Assembly: GCA_964558455.1 (NCBI GenBank)
Contig: CAZLEE010000001.1
Coordinates: forward strand, 1-64,000
Direction of reading: 5' to 3'
Length of the DNA: 64,000 nt
Source: DASRLE01 sp964558455
GTDB taxonomy: Bacteria > Verrucomicrobiota > Verrucomicrobiia > Limisphaerales > Palsa-1400
The translations under genes and the position numbers were made by a program. How positions within the stretch are numbered: position 1 is the stretch's first letter; each line of letters starts with the position of its first letter. This document shows, piece by piece, positions 51,450 through 60,239 of the stretch. The notes under the pieces were generated by a model that searched no databases, had not been told where the DNA came from, and saw only the letters and a program-made list of their open reading frames with translations.

Positions 51450-51689
51450 ATGAATGAAGCATTTGTTCCCTTGATATCCGTCGAAGCCGGATCGCACGAA
51501 ACCCTGTTTTCCGCGCTGGCGGCAAGAACATCAGCCCCGAACGTCAGCCCGGCCTTTCCCGCCATGTCGAGGATGGGGGATGCGTGCGGCGATCCCGTGA
51601 TTACGTTGCAGCGCAACGGGCCGGTGGTTTCGCGCATCCGCATTCAATGCAGTTGCGGCAAGGTCATTGATTTGACGTGTGCCTACTAA
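51450..51689 (+). CDS. Small conserved-looking protein in the flagellar cluster
   Basis: 79 residues. The first 55 are Ala/Pro/Ser-rich (LFSALAARTSAPNVSPAFP) and the last 25 read VVSRIRIQCSCGKVIDLTC, with a CxC pair plus a third Cys that could bind a metal. It lies between motB and the flgF promoter. I do not recognise the family. Reading frame and length support expression, but no other proof. Confidence 0.6.
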   Translation: MNEAFVPLISVEAGSHETLFSALAARTSAPNVSPAFPAMSRMGDACGDPVITLQRNGPVVSRIRIQCSCGKVIDLTCAY

Positions 51690-51801
51690 CGGCCATGACC
51701 GGATCGCGACCGGGCATTTTTCTGCCGGGTCCGGGGGAAGGTTTTGCCGGTCATCGGTCTTTACGGCATCAATTCCCGCACAAAACGAGGCAATAACCAT
51801 G

Positions 51802-51818
51802 TGGCACAGGCGTTGCTT
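51802..51818 (+). promoter_or_regulatory. Sigma-54 promoter of the flgF-flgL operon
   Basis: TGGCAC, five bases, TTGCTT: exact -24/-12 consensus. Predicted transcript start is near 51828, only three bases ahead of the flgF ATG at 51831, so the mRNA would be practically leaderless. Confidence 0.85.
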
Positions 51819-51830
51819 CCAGAATCCCGG

Positions 51831-52580
51831 ATGAATGTCAGTCTCTACCAGGCAGCCGCCGCACTGAAGGCCAACAGTAGTTGGCTGGATGTGATTACGG
51901 AGAATATGGCTTCCAGTTCGGTGCCGGGATTCAGAAAGCAATCCCTTACCACCGAGGCCGTCCAAGCCGGATTGATGCCGACGGGCAGCACGAGCGGCTC
52001 CGCCCCCGAACGTTTCAGCCTCCCCAAAACCAGCACCTCGGTGTGTTTCAAGAACGGGGAACTGGATTACACCGGCGACGACAAGAATGCCGCAATCGAC
52101 GGCTCCGGTTTTTTTCAGGTGCAACTGGCCAACGGGATGACGGCGGTGACGCGTGACGGGGAGTTCCGGGTTGGCTCGAAAGGGCAACTGGAGACAAAGG
52201 AAGGTTACGCGGTCGTGGGGAGCAGCGGCCCAATCCAACTTGACCCGCAGAATCCCGCGCCGCTGGCCATTTCGGCCTCGGGTGATGTGCGGCAGGGGGG
52301 GGCCATAAAAGGAAAATTAAGTCTGACGGATTATGAAAATCCGGAATTGCTCACCCAGACCAACGGCGTCTATTTCCTGGCGACCAATCCGGCTCTTCAG
52401 ACAAAACCGGCGGATGGCACGATCAAGAACGGTTTTGTGGAATCGTCCAATGCGACGGCTCTGAACGAAATGGCGAACATGATGACGGCCATGCGCACTT
52501 TCGAAGCCAACCAGCACGTCATTCAAATTCAAGATGACCGCATGAGCAAGGTCATCAGCGAATTGGGGAACCCGACATAA
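51831..52580 (+). CDS. flgF: Flagellar proximal rod protein FlgF
   Basis: 249 residues from ATG 51831; the frame reaches 51744 but a sigma-54 promoter lies in those codons and the family N-terminus starts MNVSLYQAAAALKANSSWL. FlgE/F/G features: ITENMASSSVPGFRKQS, GSGFFQVQLANG, GEFRVGSKGQLETKEGY and the C-terminal ATALNEMANMMTAMRTFEAN. Together with flgG it builds the proximal and distal rod. Its position four bases before flgG is standard. Confidence 0.95.
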   Translation: MNVSLYQAAAALKANSSWLDVITENMASSSVPGFRKQSLTTEAVQAGLMPTGSTSGSAPERFSLPKTSTSVCFKNGELDYTGDDKNAAIDGSGFFQVQLANGMTAVTRDGEFRVGSKGQLETKEGYAVVGSSGPIQLDPQNPAPLAISASGDVRQGGAIKGKLSLTDYENPELLTQTNGVYFLATNPALQTKPADGTIKNGFVESSNATALNEMANMMTAMRTFEANQHVIQIQDDRMSKVISELGNPT

Positions 52581-52583
52581 TCT

Positions 52584-53369
52584 ATGTTACGCGCACTTTA
52601 TTCAGCGGCGACGGGAATGGAATCCCAACAGCTTAACCTGGATGTCATTTCCAACAATCTGGCCAACGTGAACACGACCGGATTCAAAAAGAGCAAAATC
52701 GAATTTCAAGACCTGCTCTACGAAAACGTCCGCATGCCCGGATCGGAGCAGGGCAACGGGGCGCAGTTGCCCACCGGATTGCAAGTCGGCCACGGCACGC
52801 GCGTCGTGGCGACGGACCGGGTTTTCACGGAGGGAGAATTGACCCAGACCGGCGAGCGGCTGGACATGGCTATTCAGGGAGACGGTTTCTTCCAGGTGAC
52901 AATGCCCGACGGCACCCTGGCCTACACCCGCGACGGTTCGCTCAAGACATCCTCGGATGGCGCGATCACGACCAGCGACGGGCTGCCGGTGCAAAACGGT
53001 TTTCAACCCATCCCCACCGGCACGACATCAATCAATATTGCCGCCAACGGCCAGGTGACGACGACGGGCGCCAATGGGACGCAAAATTTTCAGGTGACCC
53101 TGGTTCGCTTTGCCAATCCGGCCGGCTTGCAAAGCATCGGACGCAATTTGTATTTGCAAACGCCGGCCTCCGGCACGCCTGAGACAGGCGACCCGGACGC
53201 AAATGGTTTTGGCAGCCTGCAACAAGGCTACGTGGAAATGTCCAACGTCAGTGTGGTGGAGGAAATGGTGGGCATGATCGTGGCCCAGCGGGCTTACGAA
53301 GTGAGTTCAAAAGCCGTGCAAACGGCGGATCAGATGATGCAACAAAGCGATAACCTGATACGGCCATGA
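52584..53369 (+). CDS. flgG: Flagellar distal rod protein FlgG
   Basis: 261 residues. N-terminus MLRALYSAATGMESQQLNL then NNLANVNTTGFKKSK, central GQGFFQV-like GDGFFQVTMPDGTLAYTRDG and C-terminal GYVEMSNVSVVEEMVGMIVA with RAYEVSSKAVQTADQM. Exact family length. It overlaps flgA by ATGA and follows flgF. Confidence 0.97.
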   Translation: MLRALYSAATGMESQQLNLDVISNNLANVNTTGFKKSKIEFQDLLYENVRMPGSEQGNGAQLPTGLQVGHGTRVVATDRVFTEGELTQTGERLDMAIQGDGFFQVTMPDGTLAYTRDGSLKTSSDGAITTSDGLPVQNGFQPIPTGTTSINIAANGQVTTTGANGTQNFQVTLVRFANPAGLQSIGRNLYLQTPASGTPETGDPDANGFGSLQQGYVEMSNVSVVEEMVGMIVAQRAYEVSSKAVQTADQMMQQSDNLIRP

Positions 53370-54325
53370 GTTGGTATAAGAATCTTTTTATTCTGCCGCT
53401 GGCTATCCTGGCGCAACTGGCCGGTCCGCAAACGGCGTCTGCGGATGTCTGGAGACTGCTGCCCCAGGCGCAAGTGGACGGCACGGGCATTTTCCTGGAT
53501 CAAGTGGTGGCCATGCCGGGAGCCGGCCGCGCCATTCCCCATCTCCGCATTGCCGGCGCGCCCCAACCCAGCCAGCCCAGCTCGTTTTCCCGCAGTCAAA
53601 TCGCCTTGCTGGCGCGTCTCGCCGGAGCGGCGCCGCTGGCGACGAATTGGGAGGGAGCAACGACAATTCATGTTTCGCGGCAGTTGCGCGCTTTTGAGGA
53701 TCCCGAATTGACCCAGCTTTTGACCGCCACCCTGCAAAAAGAATACGTCAAGAATCAAGGCGAGTTGGAACTGGGCCTGACCAAGCCCTGGGCGTCGGTG
53801 CAAGTGCCGGACGAACCGCTCACCTTGAAGATAAAACAGATGCCTGCGAATGGAATCAGCCCGGCTTTCATCATGACCTTCGAGCTTTGGGACGGCTGGG
53901 AACGGGTTGGCAGTTGGCAGGTCGTTGCGCACGCCGCCGTGTGGCGCGATATTCCGGTGGCCCATTCGGCCCTGACCCGGGGCGAGACGTTGAAAGGCGC
54001 GGACCTGACCATGGAGCGGGCGGACGTGCTGGTTGAGCGGGACGCTTTTCTAAACTTTCCCATAGTCAATGATTCGCTCGAATTGAGCGAAAATATCCAG
54101 GTGGGCCATCCGATCCTCAATCGCATGGTCCGGGTCCATCCGCTCGTCCTGCGGGGGCAATTGGTGGAAGGTGTTTTTCAGGACGGCAGCCTCGGCATAT
54201 CCCTCATGGTGGAAACACTGGAGGACGGCATACTCGGCCAGGTGGTGCGAGTGAGAAACCCCTTAACCAAACGCGAACTTTATGGAAAAGTTGAAAGTGA
54301 AAAATCGGTGCGGATCAATCTGTAG
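53366..54325 (+). CDS. flgA: Flagellar P-ring assembly chaperone FlgA
   Basis: 319 residues, longer than typical FlgA (220). Signal peptide (LFILPLAILAQLAGPQTASA), an N-terminal domain, then the SAF-like domain: VAHSALTRGETLKGADLTMERADV and the conserved GHPILNRMVRVHPLVLRGQLV. FlgA stabilises FlgI during P-ring building in the periplasm. Overlaps flgG by four bases and flgH by 44 bases. Confidence 0.9.
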   Translation: MSWYKNLFILPLAILAQLAGPQTASADVWRLLPQAQVDGTGIFLDQVVAMPGAGRAIPHLRIAGAPQPSQPSSFSRSQIALLARLAGAAPLATNWEGATTIHVSRQLRAFEDPELTQLLTATLQKEYVKNQGELELGLTKPWASVQVPDEPLTLKIKQMPANGISPAFIMTFELWDGWERVGSWQVVAHAAVWRDIPVAHSALTRGETLKGADLTMERADVLVERDAFLNFPIVNDSLELSENIQVGHPILNRMVRVHPLVLRGQLVEGVFQDGSLGISLMVETLEDGILGQVVRVRNPLTKRELYGKVESEKSVRINL

Positions 54326-54932
54326 GCCGGTCGTTCTGGCGGCGGCGCTGATTCTTGCGGCTGCCGGGAGCGGCCAGGCGGATTCGTTGTGGAATCCGGT
54401 CAATTGCCGCGCCATGACGTCGGATAAGAAGGCGCAGGCGATTGGCGATATTCTGACCATTTTAATCCAGGAAAACAACGGGGCGACCCGCCAAAACAAC
54501 ACGACCACTTCCAAGAAAACTTCGGTGAACGCGGCGCTGGCCAGCCTGCTCTACAGTCCGGCGAGTTCGGGTTTGTTGACCAAGAAGGGGGCGTTGCCGG
54601 CGGCAAGCTGGACTTCGGACGCGGAGTTTAACGGGGGCGGTTCGATCAACAACGCGGAAACCATCACGGCCCAGATGGCGGTGCGGGTGGTGGATATTTT
54701 GCCCAACGGAAACATGGTGGTGGAGGGACAGTTGCGCACCGACTTCTCCGGGGAGAAGCAGGACGCCGTCGTGCGCGGAACAGTTCGCCCGGACGACGTG
54801 GCGGCCAATAATACGCTTTACAGCTACAACATCGCCGATGCCACGATTCAATTCATCTCGAAGGGAACGCTGACCGATTCGCAGCGCAGGGGCTGGCTGA
54901 CGAAATTCTGGGATAAGCTGACCCCATTCTGA
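54282..54932 (+). CDS. flgH: Flagellar L-ring protein FlgH without lipobox
   Basis: 216 residues. N-terminal signal (PVVLAAALILAAAGSGQA), then SLWNP at the mature start, GDILTILIQE and NNGATRQNNTTTSKKT; the beta domain ends with VRPDDVAANNTLYSYNIAD and GTLTDSQRRGWLTKFWD, conserved for FlgH. The usual lipobox Cys (LTGC) is absent, so acylation may not occur. Overlaps flgA by 44 bases; flgI follows nine bases later. Confidence 0.93.
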   Translation: MEKLKVKNRCGSICRPVVLAAALILAAAGSGQADSLWNPVNCRAMTSDKKAQAIGDILTILIQENNGATRQNNTTTSKKTSVNAALASLLYSPASSGLLTKKGALPAASWTSDAEFNGGGSINNAETITAQMAVRVVDILPNGNMVVEGQLRTDFSGEKQDAVVRGTVRPDDVAANNTLYSYNIADATIQFISKGTLTDSQRRGWLTKFWDKLTPF

Positions 54933-54941
54933 TATCATTTC

Positions 54942-56042
54942 ATGCGACATTCTCTTCAACGACTGGTGTGGCTGGCGCTGGCGGGTTTCTCCTGCGTCGC
55001 CGGCGCCACAGGGGTGCGTGTCAAAGATATTGCCGTCGTTTCAGGCGTGCGAGACAACCAGTTGGCGGGCTACGGCCTGGTGGCGGGTCTGGCGGGCGAC
55101 GGCGACAAGAACCCGGCCCAAACATTGCAGACCATCCAGAACATTTTGCAACGTTTTGGCGTGACGATTCCCGCCTCGACCTTGTCGGCCAAAAACGTGG
55201 CCATCGTCATGGTCACGACCGATATTCCGGCCTTTAAGAAATCAGGCACGCGGCTGGATGTGACGGTCGCGTCGATGGGTGACGCCAAGAGCCTGCAAGG
55301 AGGCATTTTATTGCAAACGCCGCTGCTGGGCGCGGATGGAAAAGTGTATGCGGTGGCCCAAGGCGCGTTGACTCTCGGCGGCATATCGGCGGGAGGCGAG
55401 GGCGCATCCGTGCAAAAAAACCATCCGACCGTGGGGCAGATCGCCGATGGGGCGGTGGTGGAACGGGAAATTCCTGCGCAAATAATCAGCGATCATCATT
55501 TGGATTTGATATTGCGGGAGTCGGATTTCACCACGGCGGCGCGCCTGGCGATGGCGTTGAACGTCAAGTTCACCAACAGCTCGCTTGCGATTGATTCCTC
55601 CACCGTGCAGGTTCGCGTGCCGGACGAGTTTGAATCAACGCCGATCAATTTCGTTTCATTGCTGGAGGCGGTGGAAGTGAACACGGACATCCCGGCGCGC
55701 ATCGTGATCAACGAACGCACCGGAACGATTGTCGCGACCTCCCGCATCTGCATTTCGGCCTGCGCCGTGTCTCATGGCAACGTGACCATCAGCATTGCCA
55801 CCACCATGAATGTTTCACAACCAGGCCCGATGTCCCAGGGCGGAAAGACCGTGGTGACGCCGAAGACGGACGCGAAAGTTTCGGAAGAAAAAGGTTCCAT
55901 GGTGACGCTGCCTGAATTGCCCACGGTGGAAAAAGTGGCCTCGGCCTTGAACGCCTTGGGCGTCACGCCGAGGGACATGATGTCCATCTTCCAGGCGATG
56001 AAAGAAGCGGGGGCGTTGCAGGCGGAATTAATCATCCGGTGA
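54942..56042 (+). CDS. flgI: Flagellar P-ring protein FlgI
   Basis: 366 residues. Signal peptide (WLALAGFSCVAGA), then VKDIAVVSGVRDNQLAGYGLV and the FlgI blocks TLQTIQNILQRFGVT, NVAIVMVTTDIPAFKKSGT and AARLAMALNVKF. C-terminal LNALGVTPRDMMSIFQAMKEAGAL is typical. It forms the periplasmic ring around the rod in the peptidoglycan layer. It is followed by flgJ three bases later. Confidence 0.97.
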   Translation: MRHSLQRLVWLALAGFSCVAGATGVRVKDIAVVSGVRDNQLAGYGLVAGLAGDGDKNPAQTLQTIQNILQRFGVTIPASTLSAKNVAIVMVTTDIPAFKKSGTRLDVTVASMGDAKSLQGGILLQTPLLGADGKVYAVAQGALTLGGISAGGEGASVQKNHPTVGQIADGAVVEREIPAQIISDHHLDLILRESDFTTAARLAMALNVKFTNSSLAIDSSTVQVRVPDEFESTPINFVSLLEAVEVNTDIPARIVINERTGTIVATSRICISACAVSHGNVTISIATTMNVSQPGPMSQGGKTVVTPKTDAKVSEEKGSMVTLPELPTVEKVASALNALGVTPRDMMSIFQAMKEAGALQAELIIR

Positions 56043-56045
56043 CGT

Positions 56046-56423
56046 ATGGACATAACCGCTCTTCAACCCCACCTGAAAGCCTCCTCGGTGCCGCTGGATC
56101 AACTGGCGGGAAACCCCAACGTCACGCAGAGCGACAAGGTCAAGGAAGCGTGCCGCCAGTTTGAGGCGGTTTTGTTGCGGCAGATTTTGAAAGACGCGCG
56201 CAAGCCGGTCGGTCCGGACGGGCAGGAGGATGAGTCGGCCGCCACTGGAATTTATAATGACATGATCAATAACCAGATGGCTGATTGCATCAGTCGTTCC
56301 GGGTCTTTCGGCCTGGCCAAAAGTCTGGAAAATCAATTGGTCAACCAAGTCCTGCCCAAGGCGTTGGGCCGGGCGCAACCGGAGTCCGGCGCAAAACCCG
56401 CCGTTTCCCCAGCCAATAAATAA
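56046..56423 (+). CDS. flgJ: Rod-binding protein FlgJ (no muramidase domain)
   Basis: 125 residues. Rod-binding domain: KVKEACRQFEAVLLRQILKDA, YNDMINNQMADCISRSGSFGLAKSLENQL. The C-terminal muramidase domain found in gammaproteobacterial FlgJ is missing; in such lineages a separate lysozyme opens the wall. FlgJ acts as rod-cap scaffold. Followed by flgN after three bases. Confidence 0.92.
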   Translation: MDITALQPHLKASSVPLDQLAGNPNVTQSDKVKEACRQFEAVLLRQILKDARKPVGPDGQEDESAATGIYNDMINNQMADCISRSGSFGLAKSLENQLVNQVLPKALGRAQPESGAKPAVSPANK

Positions 56424-56426
56424 TTC

Positions 56427-56924
56427 ATGACCGAAAACATTTCCATTTTAGTGGACGCCCTGCGGCAGGAACTGGAACAGTACGGCGAGATGCTCGCCCT
56501 GCTGGAGCGCCAACAACAACAAATCGTGGCGCGTTCGGCCGATGAGGTTTACCAATCCATTGCCCCCATCAAGTCGCAGGGGGTTGCGATCCAGCAGGCC
56601 CGCGTCCGGCGCGAGGAATGCCGCGCCAAACTGGCTCAGTCGATGAACTGTCCGGATAATGCGACTTTTGCCCAGTTGATCCCGCTGGTGGCGGAGGAGT
56701 GCCGTCCCTTGCTGCGCGCATTGGTGGAGGAGAACAACGAGTTGCTGGCCCGCGTGCGGCAGCGCGCCCGCCAAAACCATTTGCGTCTGAGCCGTTCGAT
56801 TGAATTGATGCAAGGGTTGATCAACTCCCTTTTCCCGGCGCGCCAGCCGCGCGTTTACAACGGTCAGGGAAACATGAAGCTGCGCCGTCCCACCCCGCAG
56901 GCGATCTATAATGCCGTGGGCTGA
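56427..56924 (+). CDS. flgN: Flagellar export chaperone FlgN
   Basis: 165 residues, predicted helical throughout (LVDALRQELEQYGEMLALLERQ; LRALVEENNELLARVRQRARQNH; LRLSRSIELMQGLINSLFPA). It binds the hook-filament junction proteins FlgK and FlgL whose genes follow directly, which matches the family role. Confidence 0.88.
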   Translation: MTENISILVDALRQELEQYGEMLALLERQQQQIVARSADEVYQSIAPIKSQGVAIQQARVRREECRAKLAQSMNCPDNATFAQLIPLVAEECRPLLRALVEENNELLARVRQRARQNHLRLSRSIELMQGLINSLFPARQPRVYNGQGNMKLRRPTPQAIYNAVG

Positions 56925-56936
56925 TTTGTTTGTTTT

Positions 56937-58346
56937 ATGTTGTCACTATTTGGCGTCTTGAACATGGCCGGGCAGTCGCTCTCGGTGGAGACCCAGGCGA
57001 CGGCTGTGGCGGGGCAGAATCTGGCCAATGTCAGTAATCCGGCCTATGCCGACGAGCAATTGCAGGTTCAGGCGGCGCCGTCGTTGGACACCACGTCCGG
57101 GGACGAGGGCACGGGGGTGCAGGCGACCAAGATCACCCAGCTTTGGGATTCGCTCCTGAATTCGCAAATTGTCGCGGAGGACAGCGTCAGCGGGTCGCTC
57201 AATTCGCAGCAGAGCGCGTTGCAGCAGACCGAGGCTTATTTGAACGAACAACTGAGCAGTTCCTCCAGCACCGGCACCTCCAGCTCGAACGGATTGGCGG
57301 CGGACTTGTCCGGTCTGTTCAATTCGTTGCAAACCCTTTCCACCGATCCCACCAGCATCCCGGACCGTCAAGCCGTGGCGCAAAGCGCGCAGCAGTTGAC
57401 CCAGCAGTTCAACTCGGTTTCCTCCGGTCTGACCACCGTGGCCTCGGACTTGAACACTTCCATCCAAAACGGCGTCACTTCCAGCAACAACGACCTGAGT
57501 CAAATTGCCGCGTTAAACGAGCAGATCATCAACGCCCAGGCCGACGGCGGCACGGACAATAATTTGATTGATCAACGGGAGAAGACAATTGAAGACCTGG
57601 CCGGTTACGCGAATATAACCACCTCCGCGCAGTCGAACGGGGCGGTCAATGTCAGCATCGGCGGCGTGACCATGGTGGCCGACGGCGCGACGCCGGATAG
57701 TTTGCAGACTTACACCAATTCCAGCGGCCAGTTGATGATTCAGGCCCAAAACGCCGGCACCCCGCTGACCCTGACGGGCGGCAGCATCGAGGGCAGCATC
57801 ACCGCGCGCGATGGCCAGGTGGCAACCCTGCAAAATTCCATCAACACCCTGGCCTCAACCCTGATCACCCAGTTCAATTCGGTTTATTCCGGCGGTTACG
57901 ATTTGAACAACAACAACAGCACACAGGATTTCTTCACCGGTTCGGACGCGGCATCCATCGGGGTGAACAGCACCGTGGTGAATGATCCCACCACCTTTCA
58001 AGCCAGCGGCACATCGGGCGACACGGGTGACAACACGGTGGTGCTGTCCCTGGCGAACCTGGCCAGCCAGTCGCTCTCAAGTTTGAGCAACCAGACTTTG
58101 AGCCAGAGTTACGCGGCCACCATCGGGGATTTCGGCTCCGCCCTGCAATCGGTCAACAGTCAAATCTCCAACAGCACGGCGGTGTCGCAAATGCTTGCCA
58201 CTCAGCGCAGTTCGGAAACCGGCGTGGATACCGACACGGAAATGACCAATCTGATGCAGTACCAAAAGGCATATGAGGCATCAGCCGAGTTGGTTACGAC
58301 GGTGAATCAAATGTTGGAAACTTTGATCGACATGAAGACAGAATGA
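56937..58346 (+). CDS. flgK: Hook-associated protein 1 FlgK
   Basis: 469 residues. N-terminal MAGQSLSVETQATAVAGQNLANVSNPAYAD-like helix region, D0/D1 helices rich in Ser/Gln/Asn, and the C-terminal DTDTEMTNLMQYQKAYEASAELVTTVNQML. FlgK is the first hook-filament junction layer. A little shorter than E. coli (547). Twelve bases after flgN and 26 before flgL. Confidence 0.95.
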   Translation: MLSLFGVLNMAGQSLSVETQATAVAGQNLANVSNPAYADEQLQVQAAPSLDTTSGDEGTGVQATKITQLWDSLLNSQIVAEDSVSGSLNSQQSALQQTEAYLNEQLSSSSSTGTSSSNGLAADLSGLFNSLQTLSTDPTSIPDRQAVAQSAQQLTQQFNSVSSGLTTVASDLNTSIQNGVTSSNNDLSQIAALNEQIINAQADGGTDNNLIDQREKTIEDLAGYANITTSAQSNGAVNVSIGGVTMVADGATPDSLQTYTNSSGQLMIQAQNAGTPLTLTGGSIEGSITARDGQVATLQNSINTLASTLITQFNSVYSGGYDLNNNNSTQDFFTGSDAASIGVNSTVVNDPTTFQASGTSGDTGDNTVVLSLANLASQSLSSLSNQTLSQSYAATIGDFGSALQSVNSQISNSTAVSQMLATQRSSETGVDTDTEMTNLMQYQKAYEASAELVTTVNQMLETLIDMKTE

Positions 58347-58372
58347 GTGTTTCCTTTTGACCCATCACACAT

Positions 58373-59314
58373 ATGCGCGTATCCAGTTCAACTTTTACGG
58401 GTGGTTTTATCGGCGAGATCCAACAATTGGAGCAACAGCAGAACACCCTGCAAGAGCAGGCCAGTTCCGGGCTTTCGGTGACGTTGCCATCAGACAATCC
58501 CTCCGTCATGTCCGAAGTGTTGAATCTGCAAACCAACGGCGCGGCCAACACCCAGTACCAAAGCAACATCACCCAATTGCAGGCCTCGGCCACAACATCC
58601 GCCACGGCCATGAACAGTTTGCAGACGATTGTCAGCCAGGTGAATGAAATCGCCACCAACGCGTCCAGCGGGACGGCTTCTTCCACCCAACTCTCAACTT
58701 ATGCGTCCGAAGTGGAAGCCTGCATCCAACAGGCCATGCAACTGGGCAACACGCAGGACGCCAACGGGAATTATATTTTCGGCGGCACCGATTCCAGCAC
58801 CAAGCCGTTCGTTGCCACCACCGATGCCAACGGCAACGTCACGGGCGTCTCTTACAAGGGCAACACCAATGTGAACCAGAATGACATCGGGTTGAGTATG
58901 ACCGTTGCCACCCAGGTTCCGGGCGAGAATACCACCGGCTCAGGTGCGGAAGGTCTTTTTGCGGACAGCCGCACCGGCGCGGATTTGTTCAAAGACATGG
59001 TTTCCCTGCAACAGAATCTGGCCTCGGGCGACACCAGCGCCATCAGTTCCACCAACGCGCCGGCCCTGACTAATGACGAGAATAATATCATCAACCAGAT
59101 CAGCGCCAATGGCGTGGTGCAATCCGCCTTGACCGCCGCAAATACCATGGCCACCTCCCAAAATACCAATATGACCACGGAAATAACGAATGATACCAGC
59201 GCCAACATGGCCCAGACCATGACGGAACTGGATCAGACCCAGACCGCCTACCAAGCTGCGCTGGAAAGTGGCACGATGGTGATGAGCGTATCGTTGCTCA
59301 ATTACTTGCAGTAA
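58373..59314 (+). CDS. flgL: Hook-associated protein 3 FlgL
   Basis: 313 residues. Flagellin-like N-terminus MRVSSSTFTGGFIGEIQQLEQQQN with LPSDNPSVMSEVLNLQT, NYIFGGTDSSTKPF and a C-terminal LDQTQTAYQAALESGTMVMSVSLLNYLQ helix. It is the second junction protein; a flagellin gene is not in the window. Last gene of the flgF-flgL run. The following 64 bases up to the HDOD gene have a weak hairpin (GTCCG/CGGAC near 59337-59352). Confidence 0.95.
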   Translation: MRVSSSTFTGGFIGEIQQLEQQQNTLQEQASSGLSVTLPSDNPSVMSEVLNLQTNGAANTQYQSNITQLQASATTSATAMNSLQTIVSQVNEIATNASSGTASSTQLSTYASEVEACIQQAMQLGNTQDANGNYIFGGTDSSTKPFVATTDANGNVTGVSYKGNTNVNQNDIGLSMTVATQVPGENTTGSGAEGLFADSRTGADLFKDMVSLQQNLASGDTSAISSTNAPALTNDENNIINQISANGVVQSALTAANTMATSQNTNMTTEITNDTSANMAQTMTELDQTQTAYQAALESGTMVMSVSLLNYLQ

Positions 59315-59378
59315 GTCCCCAGTAAGTCCCGTCATCGTCCGTCGCTTGCGGACGCCTCCCTCCCCGGCGCAACCCGCC

Positions 59379-60239
59379 TCAGGCGGCGCTGGGTACGGCG
59401 CTGGAAAAGAAGGCTTCTATCAACTGCATTTGCTCGAAGGTATCCATCATCAATTGCGGGACGGACCGCTCCGTCATCTCCAGGTCGGCCAGAACTTCGG
59501 TGCGGGCGCGCTGGGCGAAGGCAACGTGACCATAGCCGTGCCCCATGAAACACGCCACCATATTGCCCATGTAAACACACGAAGCCAGACGTTGATAGAC
59601 CCGGGCGTTTTTTGGGGTGTGATGAAACGACACGGCCGCGATGATGTCCGGGGAGAAATTCCAATGTTGCAGCAATTGACCGCCCAATTCGGCGTGGTTG
59701 ATCCCGAATAATTTCGTTTCGGCTTCCAGCAGGGAATGTCCGTTGCCTTCTGTCTCGGCCACGATTTTTGAGTAAGCGCCTTTCAACGAATCGGACAGGA
59801 TGGTTTTTCCGATGTCATGCAGCAGGGTGGCGGTGAAGACGACGTTTTCATTTTCATTCCGCTGGCGGGCGATCAGTTGGGCGGCGGCGGCGGCGGTGAC
59901 GGAATGTTTCCAGAGGTCGCCTTGTTCCATGCCGTATCCTTCCTGGGAGGCGCCCAGTATCTTGGCCCCGGTGGCGGCGGCCACAAGCTGGTAAATCTGC
60001 TGAAAACCCAGGCGGGTCACCGCATCCTGCAAATTGGATATCGGCGTGGCGGCGCCAAAATAGGCGCTGTTGCTGATGCGCAGCACGTTGGTCGTGAGCG
60101 ACGGATCGTAGGAAATCAAATTGACGATCCGGCTGCTGTCCGCATCCGGTTGGTTGATCAGCCGCATGAGTTCCGGCACCACGCGCGGAGCGGGCGGCAG
60201 ATAGCGCAGGTTTCTAACGTAGTCGCTTATGGCTTGCAT
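59379..60239 (-). CDS. HDOD-domain protein
   Basis: 286 residues from the Met at 60239 (a longer frame to 60383 overlaps the upstream gene). HDOD domain: PELMRLINQPDADSSRIVNLIS, LTTNVLRISNSAYFG, AVTRLGFQQIYQLVAA, FTATLLHDIGKTILSD, then NHAELGGQLLQHWN and a C-terminal part. HDOD proteins act as non-catalytic signalling modules, often tied to cyclic-di-GMP or chemotaxis. The first 13 bases overlap the 3' end of the CheD-like gene, so the two are co-translated. Confidence 0.9.
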   Translation of the reverse strand: MQAISDYVRNLRYLPPAPRVVPELMRLINQPDADSSRIVNLISYDPSLTTNVLRISNSAYFGAATPISNLQDAVTRLGFQQIYQLVAAATGAKILGASQEGYGMEQGDLWKHSVTAAAAAQLIARQRNENENVVFTATLLHDIGKTILSDSLKGAYSKIVAETEGNGHSLLEAETKLFGINHAELGGQLLQHWNFSPDIIAAVSFHHTPKNARVYQRLASCVYMGNMVACFMGHGYGHVAFAQRARTEVLADLEMTERSVPQLMMDTFEQMQLIEAFFSSAVPSAA

